From Hepsetus odoe (taxonomy: Eukaryota; Chordata; Actinopteri; Characiformes; Hepsetidae): DNA of 64,000 bases. This document shows, piece after piece, positions 31,701-45,545 of this stretch. Where the stretch lies: positions 15,752,810 to 15,816,809 of the forward strand of contig CM029367.1 in the NCBI GenBank assembly GCA_017165825.1. The letters are read 5' to 3'. Position 1 is the first letter of the stretch. The number at the start of each line of letters is the position of its first letter. Made by a program: the position numbers and the translations under genes. The notes below the pieces were generated by a model, which searched no databases, was not told where the DNA came from, and was given only the letters and a program-made list of their open reading frames with translations.

Positions 31701-34700
31701 GCATCTATCAAATGTTACTGACACTTCTAGCGATTAACTTTTATGCATTAACGCAGCCTTTACGGAGCTTGAAATGAAGCTATTATGAAATGACACTACG
31801 ATGGTGCTAAGGTTCATTTAACAGAAGAGATGGCAGTCTATAGCTTTAGTGTTTTCATTTCTTCTTCTTCTTCTTCTCTCTCTATCCCTCTCTCTCTCTC
31901 TCTATCAGCACCGCTATCACTCTTGCTTCTATTCACTCTCTGTACCTTTTTCTGCGCTTATATCTTCCCCACGTATTTTGTAATGCTTGTATATGGGTCT
32001 CCAAGCTTTTGTCAAACCTGCATGACAGGATGGGGTTTTTCATCATCTGCATTTGTCTGTTTGGCTGAGTGTTATGTGTACCGGCCACAAGAGTGGGGGT
32101 GAGTGGCTGGGTGTGTTGTGTGCATCCATGTGGATCTGTGTGTGCGCTTATGTGCAGTGGAGTGCCACAACGGGACAACTATTCACTAACATTGGTCGGG
32201 CCAGCAGTGAAAAGATGAATTAATCAATCATCTGTCACACAGCGCAGCAGGGAACAGTGTGGGTGCTTCATCCCAGGAAAACAGATCAGAGACCAACCTA
32301 AAAACATCAGCATCAACCTGCATCAGCCCTGCAAAAGAGAACTCTCTATAAATACCTGTTTTCCTGACACCTGACACACAACAATGTGACAAGCACATTA
32401 TGGCACTCTGTTGCTTCATTGTTACACATCACACCATATGACTGCGTTGCTACTACATTTAATAAAATGATATAAATACATTATTCTGCACTGCACTGAT
32501 ACATGGTACATATTATAGCTTTACAAGGCAAATCATCCAAATCCATTTTTGTTATTTGTATTTTTTTGCATCATTTGAACACATCTGCCCTTTACATGAT
32601 GAATCAGCATAGAGGATAAATTGTAACAAAATTGCTGTAGATTAAATTATATAGTGAATAAAGAATGACCCATTCGAAGGCTAGGATTACCACTTATGGC
32701 AGTGTGATGCTCAGGGAAATGTTCTGCTGGAAAACCTTGTGTCCTGGCATTCACATGGATGTTTCTTTGACACAAACTATTTATCTAAGAACTGTTGCAT
32801 AGAAATGACTGCTGCCTGCAAGACTCTTTGATTCAATAGTATGACAAACGCAGTTTACTGTAATATTCATTTGTGTGCTTCATCTGCTTCATTCAGCCTT
32901 ATTTCACATTCAGACCAATTCACGAATCTGTGCTGAGCCCGATTCACAGAACTGGTGCAAGTTATTGGGCTACATATAGTAAATCCAACAAGGAGAAAAT
33001 TCTAAGCACACACACGCACACACACACAAAAAAACACACACACACATACAAACAAACAAACAATGTGGGTATTTGTAGAGTTTCACCCTGCGTTTCACAG
33101 CAAGTGGATATTGTTTTTTTTATTGTTTTGGCAATAAACATTCCTTTATAGTGCACAGAGGTACAAATCTCAGCAGTCAAAAGGATTTACTTTTGAGACT
33201 CTCACACTAGCAGTACACCCATAGCTTGGTTTACAGGATCTCTTACAAAGGCTCTGCAACAGTCAGGGGCTGTTAGTTTGTACAAATAACTGAATGCAAC
33301 TCGATAAGATCAGTGCAGTTTTTTATTCTGAGGCATAAACTTCCCATGATGCACAGCAATGTGAGCATCTTTGCATATCTTTTCAGGTATGACACATCAA
33401 TAAGGTTTCACATCCTCCTGTCAGAGCAACATTGGCTCATTGTTGCAAGACCTCAAGGCTTTATTTCTCACCAAGGGCACTTTGATAATGTTGTGCTAAC
33501 TTTGTAAGTTTAACCTGGAAATGTGCCTTTTTTAAAACTGAAGAATGTCTTATTAAATATGATTTGGCATATTAAGAATGGTATATGAAACAATATGGCT
33601 TTTACATTTAAAAAGTACATAGAATACAATGTTAAATATAAAACAGGTCTATTCTTATGTTACAGAAATGTGTAATTTTGCACGTTCAAAAGGCTGCTGA
33701 GTCTGGATTTTATTTATTTGTCTTTATAGTGCTTTTTTAGAACATTTTTAAATGAAAAAAATTCTCTCAGTGAGGAAACTATGCCATTTGCAACTCATTG
33801 TTTTTGTGCTCTTTCAAAAACGGATGCATTTGAACAGATCTACCGATTCTGAAACTAAAAGAAAAGAAAGGAAAAAGTATAATCATGTGTAATAATGAAA
33901 CAGTCTGCATGTTTATATAAGAATTTCTGCAAAAAATTTGAAGTTATTTGGGGCCTTGATGCCTTGAAAATGGCATGATGCTCACCATGGGTATTATCTT
34001 CTGCCATACAAGAAGCAGTACAGCATTTGTCCTAAATAATTCAACACACAAGATTTTACAGCTTCTTTGATTGAAAACATATACTTGAATGAAAAGCCCT
34101 TATTTAGCCTGAGGGGTAGTATACTTGATAGTTTCAAAGATTTACTGAGTGCAGTATTGTGTGATGAAAGTGTGCATGTAGAAGAAGGTGGCATTTATAG
34201 TTAGAATTTGCAAATATATTGTTTTTCCACAGCACTGACAGCATGATTGGCAACCAACCCAGCTGCCTGTTGTTAGTCAACATGGAGCACATAACTATAT
34301 ATACTGTTGTTTAAAGGAGATGCTTAGTTTCAAATATTGACCATGCTGTCAGGAGTATCCTCATGGAAAATAAGTGTCTGCTGAATAGATTCACTTACCT
34401 TTCTGAAAATGAATGTCTGCATTCAGATGTGGTGATATGCAAATTGTGAAGAGGTAACCGGGTGTTAGGACCTCAGAAGGCTGCAGCTTCTGTTATTCAA
34501 CACTGCTTTGGCTGCTATGCAAAGTGAGAGTGCGACATTAGTCAGCAACCACTGAAGTTGGCTAAAATCTTTCCAAGATAAACACTGGCCTTTCAAAGTA
34601 CATCATATTCAGAGTACCTAGCTACAACTTAAATTTGGGGTAAATTATGTTCGGTATAGCTAGCTATCTTTTTTTCCAGTTGTTGTCTGCTTAAGTTAAG

Positions 34701-34948
34701 ATAAGTTAAGTATAATTTAATATTAAGTTAACAGTGCTGATGATCCAATTCATTTTAGAATCAAACATCAGGGTATATATAAGTGCAGCATATAATAATA
34801 GTGAAAAAGGGTGCAAGAGCTAGAAACAGAGCTGACAGCTTTTTATTCCTCCATTTATTCTCTACAAACAATAACATCACTTGGATAGCATACATTGTTT
34901 TGCTTTTTTTTTACTGAATGCATGTGTTTTACCCCCAAAACCCCCAAC
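28710..34948. other. 6.2 kb non-coding stretch with simple repeats
   Basis: No gene or mobile element recognised. Simple sequence includes an AT-rich tandem with CTATATAT-like units (29728-29795), A-runs at 30830-30845 and 30878-30890, a CTT/TC tract at 31859-31905 and CA repeats at 33007-33047. Repeat-free parts at 31180-31400 and 31600-31830 have even composition, suggestive of conserved non-coding DNA. Confidence 0.5.
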
Positions 34949-34950
34949 CC

Positions 34951-35165
34951 TACATTTACATTTACATTTATGGCATTTAGCAGACGCTCTTATCCAGAGC
35001 GACTTACATGTCCTAATTACAGGTACAGTCCCCCTGGAGCAACTCAGGGTTAAGGGTCTTGCTCAGGGACCCAGTGGTGCTAATGCTAGAGGTGGGATTC
35101 GAACCGGGAACCTCTGAATCCATAGGTCCACAGGCAAGTACCCTACCACTAGACCACCACCACCC
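34951..35165 (-). mobile_element. HpaI-like tRNA-SINE
   Basis: Plus strand begins TACATTTACATTTACATTTA, then TAGCAGACGCTCTTATCCAG. GATTCGAACCGGG at 35097 is antisense box B and ACTAGACCACCACC near the end is antisense box A. It appears nearly full length with few decayed sites. Confidence 0.93.
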
Positions 35166-35455
35166 TCCCTCACCCCATGCCCACACCTCTGAAAAAAAGT
35201 GTACATTTAAAGACATTTACATTTTCATGTGCACATTAATGCAGTTTTTTTATGAGTCTCACATTCAGATGTGTTTGAAGACTCTAAAATAAGTCTTCGG
35301 ATGAGATCTGTAGATACAGTCCATAAACAATATACGAGTAAATCATTCAGGGCTCAGAATGTTACACAGTACACTTACAAGCCACATATACACAGAAGGG
35401 CAAATAAAACCAGGATTTTTTGCTCCGTAGCAACTGTTAAGATGGAGAAAGTGTG

Positions 35456-35456
<1 letters not shown>

Positions 35457-35505
<49 letters not shown>
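35457..35505 (+). repeat. (GA)n microsatellite
   Basis: About 24 perfect GA units. Confidence 0.97.
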
Positions 35506-35506
<1 letters not shown>

Positions 35507-35509
35507 AGA

Positions 35510-37298
35510 TGGGTGCATGTATGCACTATGTCCTTGTGTTTGAAGTTGTGTCTTTCCTCACGGCAATGCAGTATGTTTTTCACTAACTAATGCATGCACA
35601 CACACATACACACTCTGAGAAGCGCATTGTAAGAAGACAGGGCTGGTTAAATTTGGAAGCTCAGCCCAAGACCTGAAGCCTGAGAAGCGGATGACGGATG
35701 GGTGGGAATTTGATTTGTTGATAGATTACAAAAGAACAGCTCAAACCTGCAGTTCTACCAGCCTCCATCTGTACTGCCTTACAGACAAACAACACTGAAG
35801 AGCCTGAGGATGTGCAGGGAGGGCTGAACCAAAATGATGGAGCAAAAATGGGCTTTAGGCTGGCAAAAAAAAAGAAAAGTTGAATAGGTGAATGTTTTCT
35901 ATCACTGTCCTCTTTTTCAAATAAAATGAGTCTTAATTGAGTGGCTTGTTGTCAGGCATAAAAACCTGATGGATGGGCTATGTGTGTGTGTGTGTGTATG
36001 TGTGTGGGTGGGTGTGTGAATGTGTTCTTCTAGACTCTGAACAGCAGTTATAGATCCTCTCTTTCTCCTTTTCTCTGCTCATGACATTTGCTTTCTTCTT
36101 CAGTATAAAAAACTTGAAGGTTAACAAAGATGTTTTCCACTCTGTGTCAGGATGATATTTGCTTCACGAATCTGTTCACAAAAGATGGGTAGAGAGTTTC
36201 ATTCAACCCTTTATTTAGACACAAAATAAGTATGTTTATGAAAAGGCAAGTTGTTCAGATTTCAAATTGAACAAACACTGTCAAAGCACTGAAACAATTT
36301 GCTACAATATTTTCTTCATCAGCCACAACACAAATGGCCTTTTATGTCTCCACTGCCCAGCAGTGCCTAATGTAATGTTGATATCAATATATATTTCTTT
36401 CTCGTTATGACCTACAAATAGAACAAAAAGTGAATAAGTAAAAAAAAAAAACACACAAAGCCTGTCTAACTTGAGTCCAAGCCTTTCAATTTAATGAAGC
36501 TTAAAACATAGCCACACTTTGGCCTTTACCAAGTCACTGAATGGGAACCAAGTCCTGTTCTGACCTATGTTCTGCTACATTTTTCTGACTTGCTTTAGCA
36601 GCTTTTCTTCACTGCACACATCCATTAGTCCTTTGGTGCAGTGATTAGAATAACTTTTAAATGTCCTCATGTTAGAATTATTGTGCTATGAAACATTTCA
36701 TTAAAAACTAGATTCCCATATAGCTCCACAGGCTACATCACTTCAAAAATAATAGTTAAGATGATCTTTCAAAGAAAGTACAGCAGTGGTGAGTTTTGCA
36801 CTCTGTACTGTTTGAACAATTCCTGAATTGAAAATGTTACAATTGAGGGCTACATTATACAAAATAGCATTCATACCACACTACAGACCATGGACAAGAC
36901 TCAGTGTTACATTTATAACATCTGCCAAATGCGTGAAATGAAGAAAGTAAATCTGAGTTTATGAGAACCCTCAGAACATATTATACACACCTCAAAATAA
37001 AGATGCCCAAGTCCTGCAATGCCTTATAATAACCATAATAAGCACAGGCAGTAAATTAGTAAGAATTATTAGTCTACAAGATGTTGATGGTTAGTTAAGA
37101 CATCCTATCAGGGGGACAACTTTACAGAAAAATGGTAAGACTGGTATGTTACTAAGTTGGCTTTCTTCAGATGCTGAACTTAGTAATCAGATTATACAGG
37201 ACAAAGATAAAGGACAAAAACAAAGATATCTCTGTACCTAGATCCCTTTTAATGAAGTAATACACAATAAGAAGGACTGCTCAAGTGCTGCTCAAGTC
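35510..37298. other. Non-coding stretch, no recognised feature
   Basis: A short TG tract lies at 35982-36007. Nothing else recognised. Confidence 0.5.
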
Positions 37299-37413
37299 AA
37301 CTGCTCATGGTGAGAGAGGACATGCAGACGGTCGGTTTGAAGGAATAAGATGCTGATGCTGACCCACTGTGGCAACCTCTAAACGGGAGCAGCCGAAAGA
37401 AGAAGAAGAATAC
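37299..37413 (+). mobile_element. RTE-clade LINE, 5'-truncated 3' end
   Basis: ATGGTGAGAGAGGACATGCA and GGTCGGTTTGAAGG match 62018-62050 of the intact copy, with a 20-base gap, then GGGAGCAGCCGAAAGAAGAAG, the family's 3' end and GAA tail. Only about 110 bases of the element were inserted or survive. No target duplication was evident. Confidence 0.85.
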
Positions 37414-37414
37414 A

Positions 37415-39410
37415 CATGCATTCTAACCTGTTGTCTTTATTGAGGTTATTATTATTTACCTCTTCAAATGTGGTTTAACTTTACAGACATTCACATTTGG
37501 ACTACTTTCAAATAAAAGCCAGTTCAGTTCTGAATTATCATATTTTTTCTCTGTTTACATTTGTGCTTTTGGTCATTTTTTTACATTTTAATCTGTATTT
37601 CAAAAGCTACAAGGTGCATCGGAAAACATGGCACCAGTACCCAAGGAACTGCATGACCCAAAACGGTTTTGCAAGTTGTAAGTAATTTAAAGAATTCTCT
37701 GTGATACTTTTGTTTTTGGACTGCACCTGATTCCTGCTCTTCCCATGTGTCTGTAACTTTTGCAGTTTGTAAGTATAAAGTCCAATTCCACAATCTGAAG
37801 CTGAATAAAATCACATAAAGTACTATTTGGACAGATTTGTGACAGTTTCCACCTGAATCTCCTTGCTGTCAATGAGACATCCAAGCAAGCCTTCATAAAA
37901 ATGTATCCAAAGGAATTCTGGCAGCACATCAGTGCCTGGGGTCATCCTGCCTGGGGTATCCAGCAGGGCTGGGGTGAGTTTCAGCAGGGTCTTCAAGCTG
38001 GTAACTGGTCTCCTCAGAGACTTGCAGGAAAAGCCATTACTTTTTTCCAAGAAAATGCTATAGTGCCCTTAATCCAGAGTCTCTTGTCCACTGCACACAT
38101 ACCTCACTACATCATCACTACTGTTGTGGTGACAAGACATTACCTCTCCTTCTGTTCCTCACTTCTGTACGATGGGGCGAAAAAAACAGAACAATTGAAC
38201 ATCGAACAATTGCATTTAATTTATAATGAACCAGTAAAGCCCAAATGAAAAAATCTCACATTGTTTTACAAACAAAACATTACAAAGTTTATATTCCATA
38301 CAATTAACATTAAGGCCAATGTAGCTTCGGTGTTAAGGCCAAAGACAGCTATAAAGTTCTTCTTACAACTTAATATGTATGAATACTAAAGATATTACTA
38401 ATTACTAAGATATTTCTCTTAAATGTTGTATGAGCGCTGTAGGACCATGACCCATAGATGAATATGTTTACTCTAGTCATTCTTTTTCTTGGAAAAAGCC
38501 TTCATCTCTGAAACACCGGAAGTGAGATAGGATGAGTGGCTCCATAGCTTTAAACACCAGTTAATCTGTTAAACTGTTTTTTGACAAGTTTAAGGACTTT
38601 GGTATGTCCTTGATCTCTATAATCTATTTAACCTTGAAGTTCCAGTGTTATGATCTCTCAACAAAAGGTCAGCTCATTTTGTAGTTTACAATTACTGACT
38701 GTATCTATTTGTCTATGCATAATTTTGGCTCTCCTTATGCTATTCATTAATGATCATTGGGAGGTGAAGCTTAATGTGAAAAAACATATCCTGTGCATGA
38801 CCACGCAAATGTTCTTTTTGAATCATCCAAAATTCAACTCCAGAAGGATCTCTAGAAGACCGGGGACTGTCATTGATGCAAGGGGGAGTGGTCGTCTGCA
38901 GTCTAAATCTACTAAGAATACATATAATACCAGTTGTGTTAGATAAGAGTTACAACTAGCAGACAACGTCTGCTAGCACAGAATTGAGTATGTCTGCCCT
39001 ATTTTGAGTTAAAGTTAAATTCCTCCCAGAAAAAAAGCCTAAAGCTATTTAGAGCGGAAAGCATCTTTCTCAAAAGCTGCACTTTAACTGCATCTCATAA
39101 AACCATAAGCAACTATAAATTCAACAATAAATATTTCAAACGTTGCTAACTGAAGTAGAGCACAAGCTGACCCTTATCAACCTCTTCTACAGTAATTCAC
39201 ACAAGGTAAACATATAAACAGCTAGCGCAACATAGCATTTAACAGTGAAATTGACTATTTGTCACCATGGCACACAGTGCACCACAACAAAGTTCTGCAT
39301 TTATCCCAATCACTACATAAAGCAGTGGCCGTCATACAGCCAGCACCCAGGGAGCAGTGCTGAGCGATTGAACTTTACTTAAGAGTAAGGTAACCTGAGG
39401 TGTTGGTAGT
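37415..39410. other. Non-coding stretch, no recognised feature
   Basis: The 115-residue frame at 37901-38248 and 98-residue frame at 38650-38946 show no family resemblance, splice context or codon pattern I can support as genes. Confidence 0.5.
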
Positions 39411-39604
39411 GGGGGTGGTGGTCTCGTGGTAGGATACATGAGGTTGCTGGTTCAAGTCCTACCTCCAGCACTATCACCATTTGAATCCTGAGTATGACCA
39501 TTAATTTCATGATGCTCCAGGGAGACTGTCCCTGTACTTAGGAAATGGACTCTGGATACTCTGGATAAGAGTGTCTACTAAATGCTGTAGATGTAAATGT
39601 AAAT
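39411..39604 (+). mobile_element. HpaI-like tRNA-SINE, diverged
   Basis: GGTGGTGGTCTCGTGGTAGG (box A), GCTGGTTCAAGTCC at 39446 (box B), CTCCAGGGAGACTGTCCCTG, and GGATAAGAGTGTCTACTAAA, ending in ATGTAAATGTAAAT. More mutated than the copies at 18684 or 34951, including a duplicated CTCTGGATA. Confidence 0.88.
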
Positions 39605-40164
39605 CTGCTGGTCTAGGCTTAACTGATAATGGGGTCAAGTGTGAAATCATTGAGCCACCATTGCCTCATTACGTTTATTATACCCCACTGCAGTATAATA
39701 ACCCTGACTCAAATTAAGTGTTTCTAAAAGTTTAGCTCAGGCCTTAAATGAGATCATTGTGAGAAAATGAAAGAAACCTCATCGCATGACTGAACTTGTT
39801 TTTTCCAGTTTTTCCAATAGAAATTGATTTGCATTAACACCATGTTATACCTTAAACATAGCATATGTCCTAAAGATTAAAACATTGTTGTTTTACAGAC
39901 ATACTGTTACAATTGTGCCTGGGCAATTAACAGGAATCTGTCTGCCATACAAGTGAAAGTAAAACAGAATATTCAGTTGACACTGGAAATGTTAAAATTT
40001 GAAATAGATGCTATAGAATAGGGACATGTAAAGCATTTGTGATTAAACTCTGAGATTAATTACTGTCAATTACTGTACTAATTACTTGCACCTCTCCCGA
40101 ACATTTGTGTGCGTGTATGTGTGTGAGTGTGTATGTGTGTGTTTGTGTGTGTGTGTATGTGTGT

Positions 40165-40266
40165 GACCATGCCTGACCCAGAATCTGTTGTGTTCTTTCT
40201 GTAAAAGTGGGAACCAGTTCACTATTTTGTGAAATTTCCCATTAAATATGATGTCGTAAAGTGTGT
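40165..40266 (+). repeat. 102-bp unit, first copy
   Basis: Starts GACCATGCCTGACCCAG right after a TG-rich tract (about 40110-40164) and ends GATGTCGTAAAGTGTGT against a SINE. It is 98% identical (two transitions) to 42118-42219. Confidence 0.95.
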
Positions 40267-40421
40267 GTTATCCAAAGCAACTTCCATGATTACAGGGACA
40301 GTCCCCCTGGAGCAATTCAGGGTTAAAGGTCTTGCTCAGTGGTGGTAGTGCTGGAGGTAGGATTTGAACCTGCGACCTCTTGAGCCATAGGTAAGTACCC
40401 TACCACTAGACCACCAACGTC
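40267..40421 (-). mobile_element. HpaI-like tRNA-SINE, 3'-truncated
   Basis: Starts within TTATCCAAAGCAACTTCC, lacking the GCAGACGCTC tail and ATGTAA repeats, then GGACAGTCCCCCTGGAGCAA and GATTTGAACCTGCGACC (antisense box B), ending TACCACTAGACCACC. It directly abuts the 102-bp unit. Confidence 0.88.
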
Positions 40422-40587
40422 GCTACTTATACAAATACATGGTTTCATGTATTTCCAAGAAAGCAGCTCCCATAAGAAAGTAATGGTTTTGGGATCTCAT
40501 GTAGTCAATGTGGCCGTAGCATTGAATTCTTCTTCTATTCAGGTGTCCAAACAACTTTGCCCTTTTCAGCAGTGCACACACACAGTG

Positions 40588-40618
40588 AGAGTGTGTGTGT
40601 GTGTGTGTGAGTGTGTGA

Positions 40619-40699
<81 letters not shown>
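40588..40699 (+). repeat. Compound (TG)n(GA)n tract
   Basis: TG-rich to 40638, then about 30 GA units. The 188-residue frame spanning it is a repeat artefact. Confidence 0.96.
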
Positions 40700-40704
<5 letters not shown>

Positions 40705-40910
40705 AAGAGAAAGAGAAAGAGGGAGAAAGGAAGATTGTTTTCCCTCAGTGAACTATTTGAAGTGATGGATAGTGCCGTCAATGAAGATATTTATGGTGAG
40801 AGTGTGACGGTGAAAGCAATTGTTTATTTGCAACATTTCACTTGTGACATACTATCTTTTCTAACTGCCTTTCACTATCTCTCTCTGAAACACCTCCCAG
40901 CAACCCCCCA

Positions 40911-40960
40911 ACACACACACACACACGCACGCACACACACACACACACACACACAAACAC
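40911..40960 (+). repeat. (CA)n microsatellite
   Basis: CA repeat with two CG interruptions. Confidence 0.95.
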
Positions 40961-41960
40961 AACTTTTTTTTGTACTGACTTGTGCAGAAAATAAATTCAA
41001 CTACAATTGTTGAAACGATTGTACTTAGAAAGCAATACGTGTACTTCTGGACATATAGTCCTTGAGAAACCTTAAAATAAGAACATTGTTCAGACATCTC
41101 AAAAACCAGCCATACAGACAAAAAAAAAGTTGCGATGTTCTTCAATGGCTAAGAAGGCATTTTCAGTTTTCAATGCTGCAGCATTGGCTGATTTTGTTAA
41201 AGATATGAAATATGAGCTTAATGTTCAGAAAGCTGGAATATGTGAGCTGTTCTTTTATAAATGAGTCATGCTCTTTCTTAACGAGGGTCAAGAGGTTAAT
41301 TATTGTGGTTAAGCTTAAAGATCTCAGAACAAAGAAGAAACCCTTATGACTGCTCTTCAGGTTTCCCATGGAATTACAGGCATTGCTCTGTATTCAGTTG
41401 AGTGAGCTTGTCTTTTCATTCACTTTCTTAAATTGTCAAGTGAGCTACATTCAGTTAATCAGTTTCTTTTTTTGATTTTCAGAAAGCTTCCTGTGATCAA
41501 GTGCAGTAATACACTCTTTTTCAATAAATTTTTAGGTCACCCAAATGCCTGTAGTAATGCCACTGGCACTCTGTATTTACCGGGCTGTAGTAAATGTACA
41601 AAAATCCCCTATGCAATTTCAGTTTAAATCATGGTCTTATGTCATCATGATCTGCTGCCATGCCAATAAGCCAAGACTAAGCGCAAATGTAGTCAGAGTG
41701 TTATTTTGGGTGATGCTGTCTTGTTTGTTGTCCCTAGACATTTACGTTACATTTTCATGAATGCAAAGACATTTACCTCAGAAAAAACTACAAATGCCCT
41801 TACACACACCCCAATAAAAAAATGTTAAATTCAGTTTTTGCTCCAGCAGGTTGATTTATGGGGTACGAGTCATTGGTTGCCATGGGAATGTGCTGGAATA
41901 TCAGCACAACCCAGAGTCCAACCATAGCGCTGGAAATAATAGAGCCAGTGAACCAAATAG

Positions 41961-42117
<157 letters not shown>

Positions 42118-42219
42118 GACCATGCCCGACCCAGAATCTGTTGTGTTTTTTCTGTAAAAGTGGGAACCAGTTCACTATTTTGTGAAATTTCCCATTAAAT
42201 ATGATGTCGTAAAGTGTGT
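42118..42219 (+). repeat. 102-bp unit, second copy
   Basis: Matches 40165-40266 without gaps. Both copies follow a TATGTGTGTG-type stretch on the same strand, 1.95 kb apart. Function unknown. Confidence 0.95.
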
Positions 42220-42224
42220 ATAAA

Positions 42225-44398
42225 TCTGTGTGTGTTTGTGTGTGAGCATGTGTCTAGCTATGCAGAATTCAAATCTAGATTAAAATTTAAGTGTTTACCA
42301 CTCAGCCATTCCTTTTGAGAAATATTCATGAGAAGGCCAATATAAACACACAGCCAGCCTCAGGAATGGTAAAACACATTACACTCACTACACAAATTTA
42401 CAACTGGGCAGAATGACATATTTTCTGAACTCCTTTAAAACGACGGCCTACACTAAACAGTGAACGGGTAAATGAAGCGGCTTTGGAATGAAAGGAATAT
42501 TGGCACAGGGTTTTCCTGAGGATATAAGTGCGTAGCAGTCTGAAGCTGAACATGACTACAGCATCTGGTCTGCTTTCTCAGCAATAAACAAAAGAGCCTT
42601 TGTGGTTATAAATGGTCTTCCTCTATAAATAATAGCATTGCATTGCACAGAAATAAAATGTAAAGAATTTAGGGGTTTTTTGGGGGGGTTTTTTTGGTGG
42701 TAAGGTTGGGGCATTTTCCTTTTATATCCTTTTAGCCTGGGTCTAATAGGAAATCAATGAAGAGTGAGTCCAATAATGTCAACATGCAGCTGAACTCAGA
42801 TATGCATCCCTGTCTAATGATACAAGTGATCTTGCAGTTCCATGCCTGAATGCAGATGTGTGCCTCCGGCAGAAGCACTTACTGTAATCAGCATGATCAC
42901 AGAGCCAGCCAACAGGTGGTAAAGGTTTAGTACTAGCTCTTAAGGCAATTTCAGTTTGCATTAAAGCTCATCTCCTCCCATTAGGCCAAACATTCCTGAC
43001 CTCTGGAGTTATACCATTCAACCTCTCAAATTTATCCGGTTCCTCTCTTCCTAAAAAAAACAACAACAGCGAAAAACCTAAAGCCAGTGCCTCATGGGCT
43101 TAACAACACAGAACCTGAGCTAATAGCTTTGGAAGGAGAAAGCTCTTGTCCTCATCTCTCTTCTTCTTCCTGTCTTATATTTATGTGCAATGCCCTTCCC
43201 CTGGTGCAGACCCTCTGTGACCAGCCGTGTGCTCTGGGCTTCAGTCCTGCGCTCAGTGCCATGTTCCTACGGCCGCTGCAGACAGAACATGCCAGCTAAT
43301 TAGCCCTGATTGGCTGGAGAACAGAGTAGCTGCCATGGCAATGAACGCTTGGCTGGCTGAGTGCTCACTCTCATTTCCCTCGGTTATAAGACAGGACCCC
43401 TTCTAGATCATTGCCGCAAAGCTCAACAAACCTTTTCCATTACACCGCACACACATACATACACACAAAAAAGAACACCGGGTCTCAGTCATATGAAGAT
43501 GGTGCTTTTTAGACCTTACAGTCACAATGCGAAATTGTATGAAAATTCTATGAAATGTTAAGGTTTCATAAGGCATTGAATAACTTTGTAAACCATCATA
43601 ATTTATTTGAATTGTTGGGAGGTCATATTTATAAAGCAGCAGCACTTGCTTGCTGGATCATCGCTCCCCAACACACTCCAGAAATCTCCAGTTTTCTAGT
43701 TTTGTATCCAATTATCACTGACCTCCTATTCCAAAGACATGGTGTCGTTCTGTGACATTTTTTGAGATTTTGCGAAAGCAGATTTAATAAATGAAAACAA
43801 TAACAACTGACTAAATAACAATCATAAATGACATACAATTTCTGATGTTTCTTCCCATGAGCCCCCACTTAGGTATAGCGCGCACGTTGTTCACATACCT
43901 AATGAAATCCAAAAGTTTAAATTTAAATTGTTCTGCTAAATACTAAATAATAAAATGCCTTTTGTGTCATGATGTCAGTCTGTGAAATGAGAGCCCATGA
44001 ACTACAAAGTAAAAAGAATTTTATCTGAAGATAATCTTAAACTGCCTTTGCTACAGACATTATTTTGCTGCATCATCCTTGTCCATGCCTACAGCCTAGC
44101 TTTACACACTCATGTTGGAGCTGTAGGCCTGGCTAGTTTGAAAACTTTTAATTGTTTTCAGAGCCTGTCCCCATAAAGCCACTGGCATTTTAAAAAGAAG
44201 CCTTGTTAAGCTCTTGCATGTTTGACAGTCTTCTTGCTAACTTGGGAAACAGCTAAAGATAAAGTGCTAAAGCTAAAAAAGTAAAGACTCATTCCAGGTC
44301 TTAAAATACCTCCATAAATCAAAGCTGTGCCCCTTGAACCTTTGTTATTGTACTGTTTTTTATGTATTACTTAGCAGGCAATTAGGACCCATAATTAA
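42225..44398. other. Non-coding stretch, partly GC-richer
   Basis: 42720-43420 is repeat-poor with CTAATTAGCCCTGATTGGC and GCCATGGCAATG (43290-43345), motifs of regulatory DNA type. No exon seen. The frames at 43087-43868 are not recognisable proteins. Confidence 0.45.
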
Positions 44399-44400
44399 TA

Positions 44401-44951
44401 CAGTACTGAGCAAAAGTTTTAGGCAGGTGTGAAAAAATGCTGTAAAGAAAGAATGCTTTCAGAAATGGAAGTGTTAATCATTTATTTTCATCAATCAACA
44501 AAATGCAGTGAATGAACAAAAGAGAAATCTAAATCAAATCAATATTTGGTGTGACCACCCTTTGCCTTCAAAACAGCATAAATTCTTCTAAGTACAATTG
44601 CACAGAGTTTTTGAAGGAACTCGGCTGGTAGGTCGTTCCGAACATGACCGTGCTTCAACCTCCGCGTGACATTGATGATCATCAGCACCTGTTTGGTAAA
44701 ACTGGTTTATCATACACCGACTATAATCCTACAAAATCCCTGACTTTGTGCAAGTGTACCTAGAAGAACTGATGTTGGTTTGAAGGCAAAAGGTAGTAAC
44801 ACCAAATATTGCTTTGATTTATATTTTTCTTTTGTTCGCTCACTTTGCATTTTGTAAATTGATGAAAATTAACAATCATTATTAATATTTCTGAAAGCAT
44901 TCTTTTTTACAGCATTTTTTCACATCTGCCTAAAACTTTTGCACAGTACTG
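44401..44951. mobile_element. Tc1-type non-autonomous element, copy 1
   Basis: A 551-bp element flanked by TA (44399-44400, 44952-44953). The ends are inverted: CAGTACTGAGCAAAAGTTTT on the left and the complement of CAGTACTGTGCAAAAG on the right, one mismatch, with similarity continuing for about 200 bases on each side (for example CTTTGCCTTCAAAACAGCAT at 44559 and the inverse GTTTGAAGGCAAAAGGTAG at 44778). No transposase remains in the centre. It is the most complete of three relatives (48784, 54316). Confidence 0.9.
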
Positions 44952-45380
44952 TAAATTCAGTAAAATCAATGATCATGACCACTAACAAAACCATAAGCAT
45001 TAGACATGTTCTTGGTCTCCAATGTGCAGTGTATATTTAGGCTTGTTTACAATGCATGCTGGATTGTATTCATTTAACTATAGATAATGCAATTCCTGCA
45101 ACAGAATACAGCTTGCTTGTGCAATTTGTGCATTATATCAACACAGGGGTTTCTGAGGGAAAACGAGTGGTGAACAGCAAGTCTGTGCACATATCCATAA
45201 AATCGATGATACTTCATTGCACCCCAGAGTTTCAATTTGGCACTTTACAGGCAGGCAGTATGGCACCACACTGTTTCTGGGAGAGAAAGGCCAGAAATTC
45301 AGTGACAGTGTGGCAGCACTGATTTGAAAAGGATGAATAAGAAAAAACAGGCCATACAGTATAAAAACAGAACATATATA

Positions 45381-45545
45381 CTGATCAGCCACAACATTAA
45401 CCACCTGCCAAAATGTTGGTAGGTCCCCCTTCACTACCAAAACAGCTCTGACTTATCAATACAGGGTCCACAACACCTCTTGGACCAGCAGTCCTGTTAG
45501 CTGTGAAGTGGGGCCTCCACTGATGAGATGCTTGTTTGGATTTTG
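45381..45545. mobile_element. Tc1/mariner-type terminal fragment
   Basis: After TATATA, CTGATCAGCCACAACATTAA and GGTAGGTCCCCCTT, CAAAACAGCTCTGAC, then GTGGGGCCTCCA. This is the 5' end of the family whose other end is at 23960-23990. Only about 165 bases survive. Confidence 0.75.

Noticed and set aside
37901..38248. 115-residue frame as an exon
   Set aside because: No splice sites fitting the frame, no recognised domain, and equally long frames arise by chance here.
40447..41013. 188-residue frame
   Set aside because: Runs through TG, GA and CA tracts; low complexity.
43290..43345. RFX X-box and CCAAT-type promoter around GCCATGGCAATG
   Set aside because: The X-box half-sites are imperfect and there is no downstream exon; left as a remark on the interval only.
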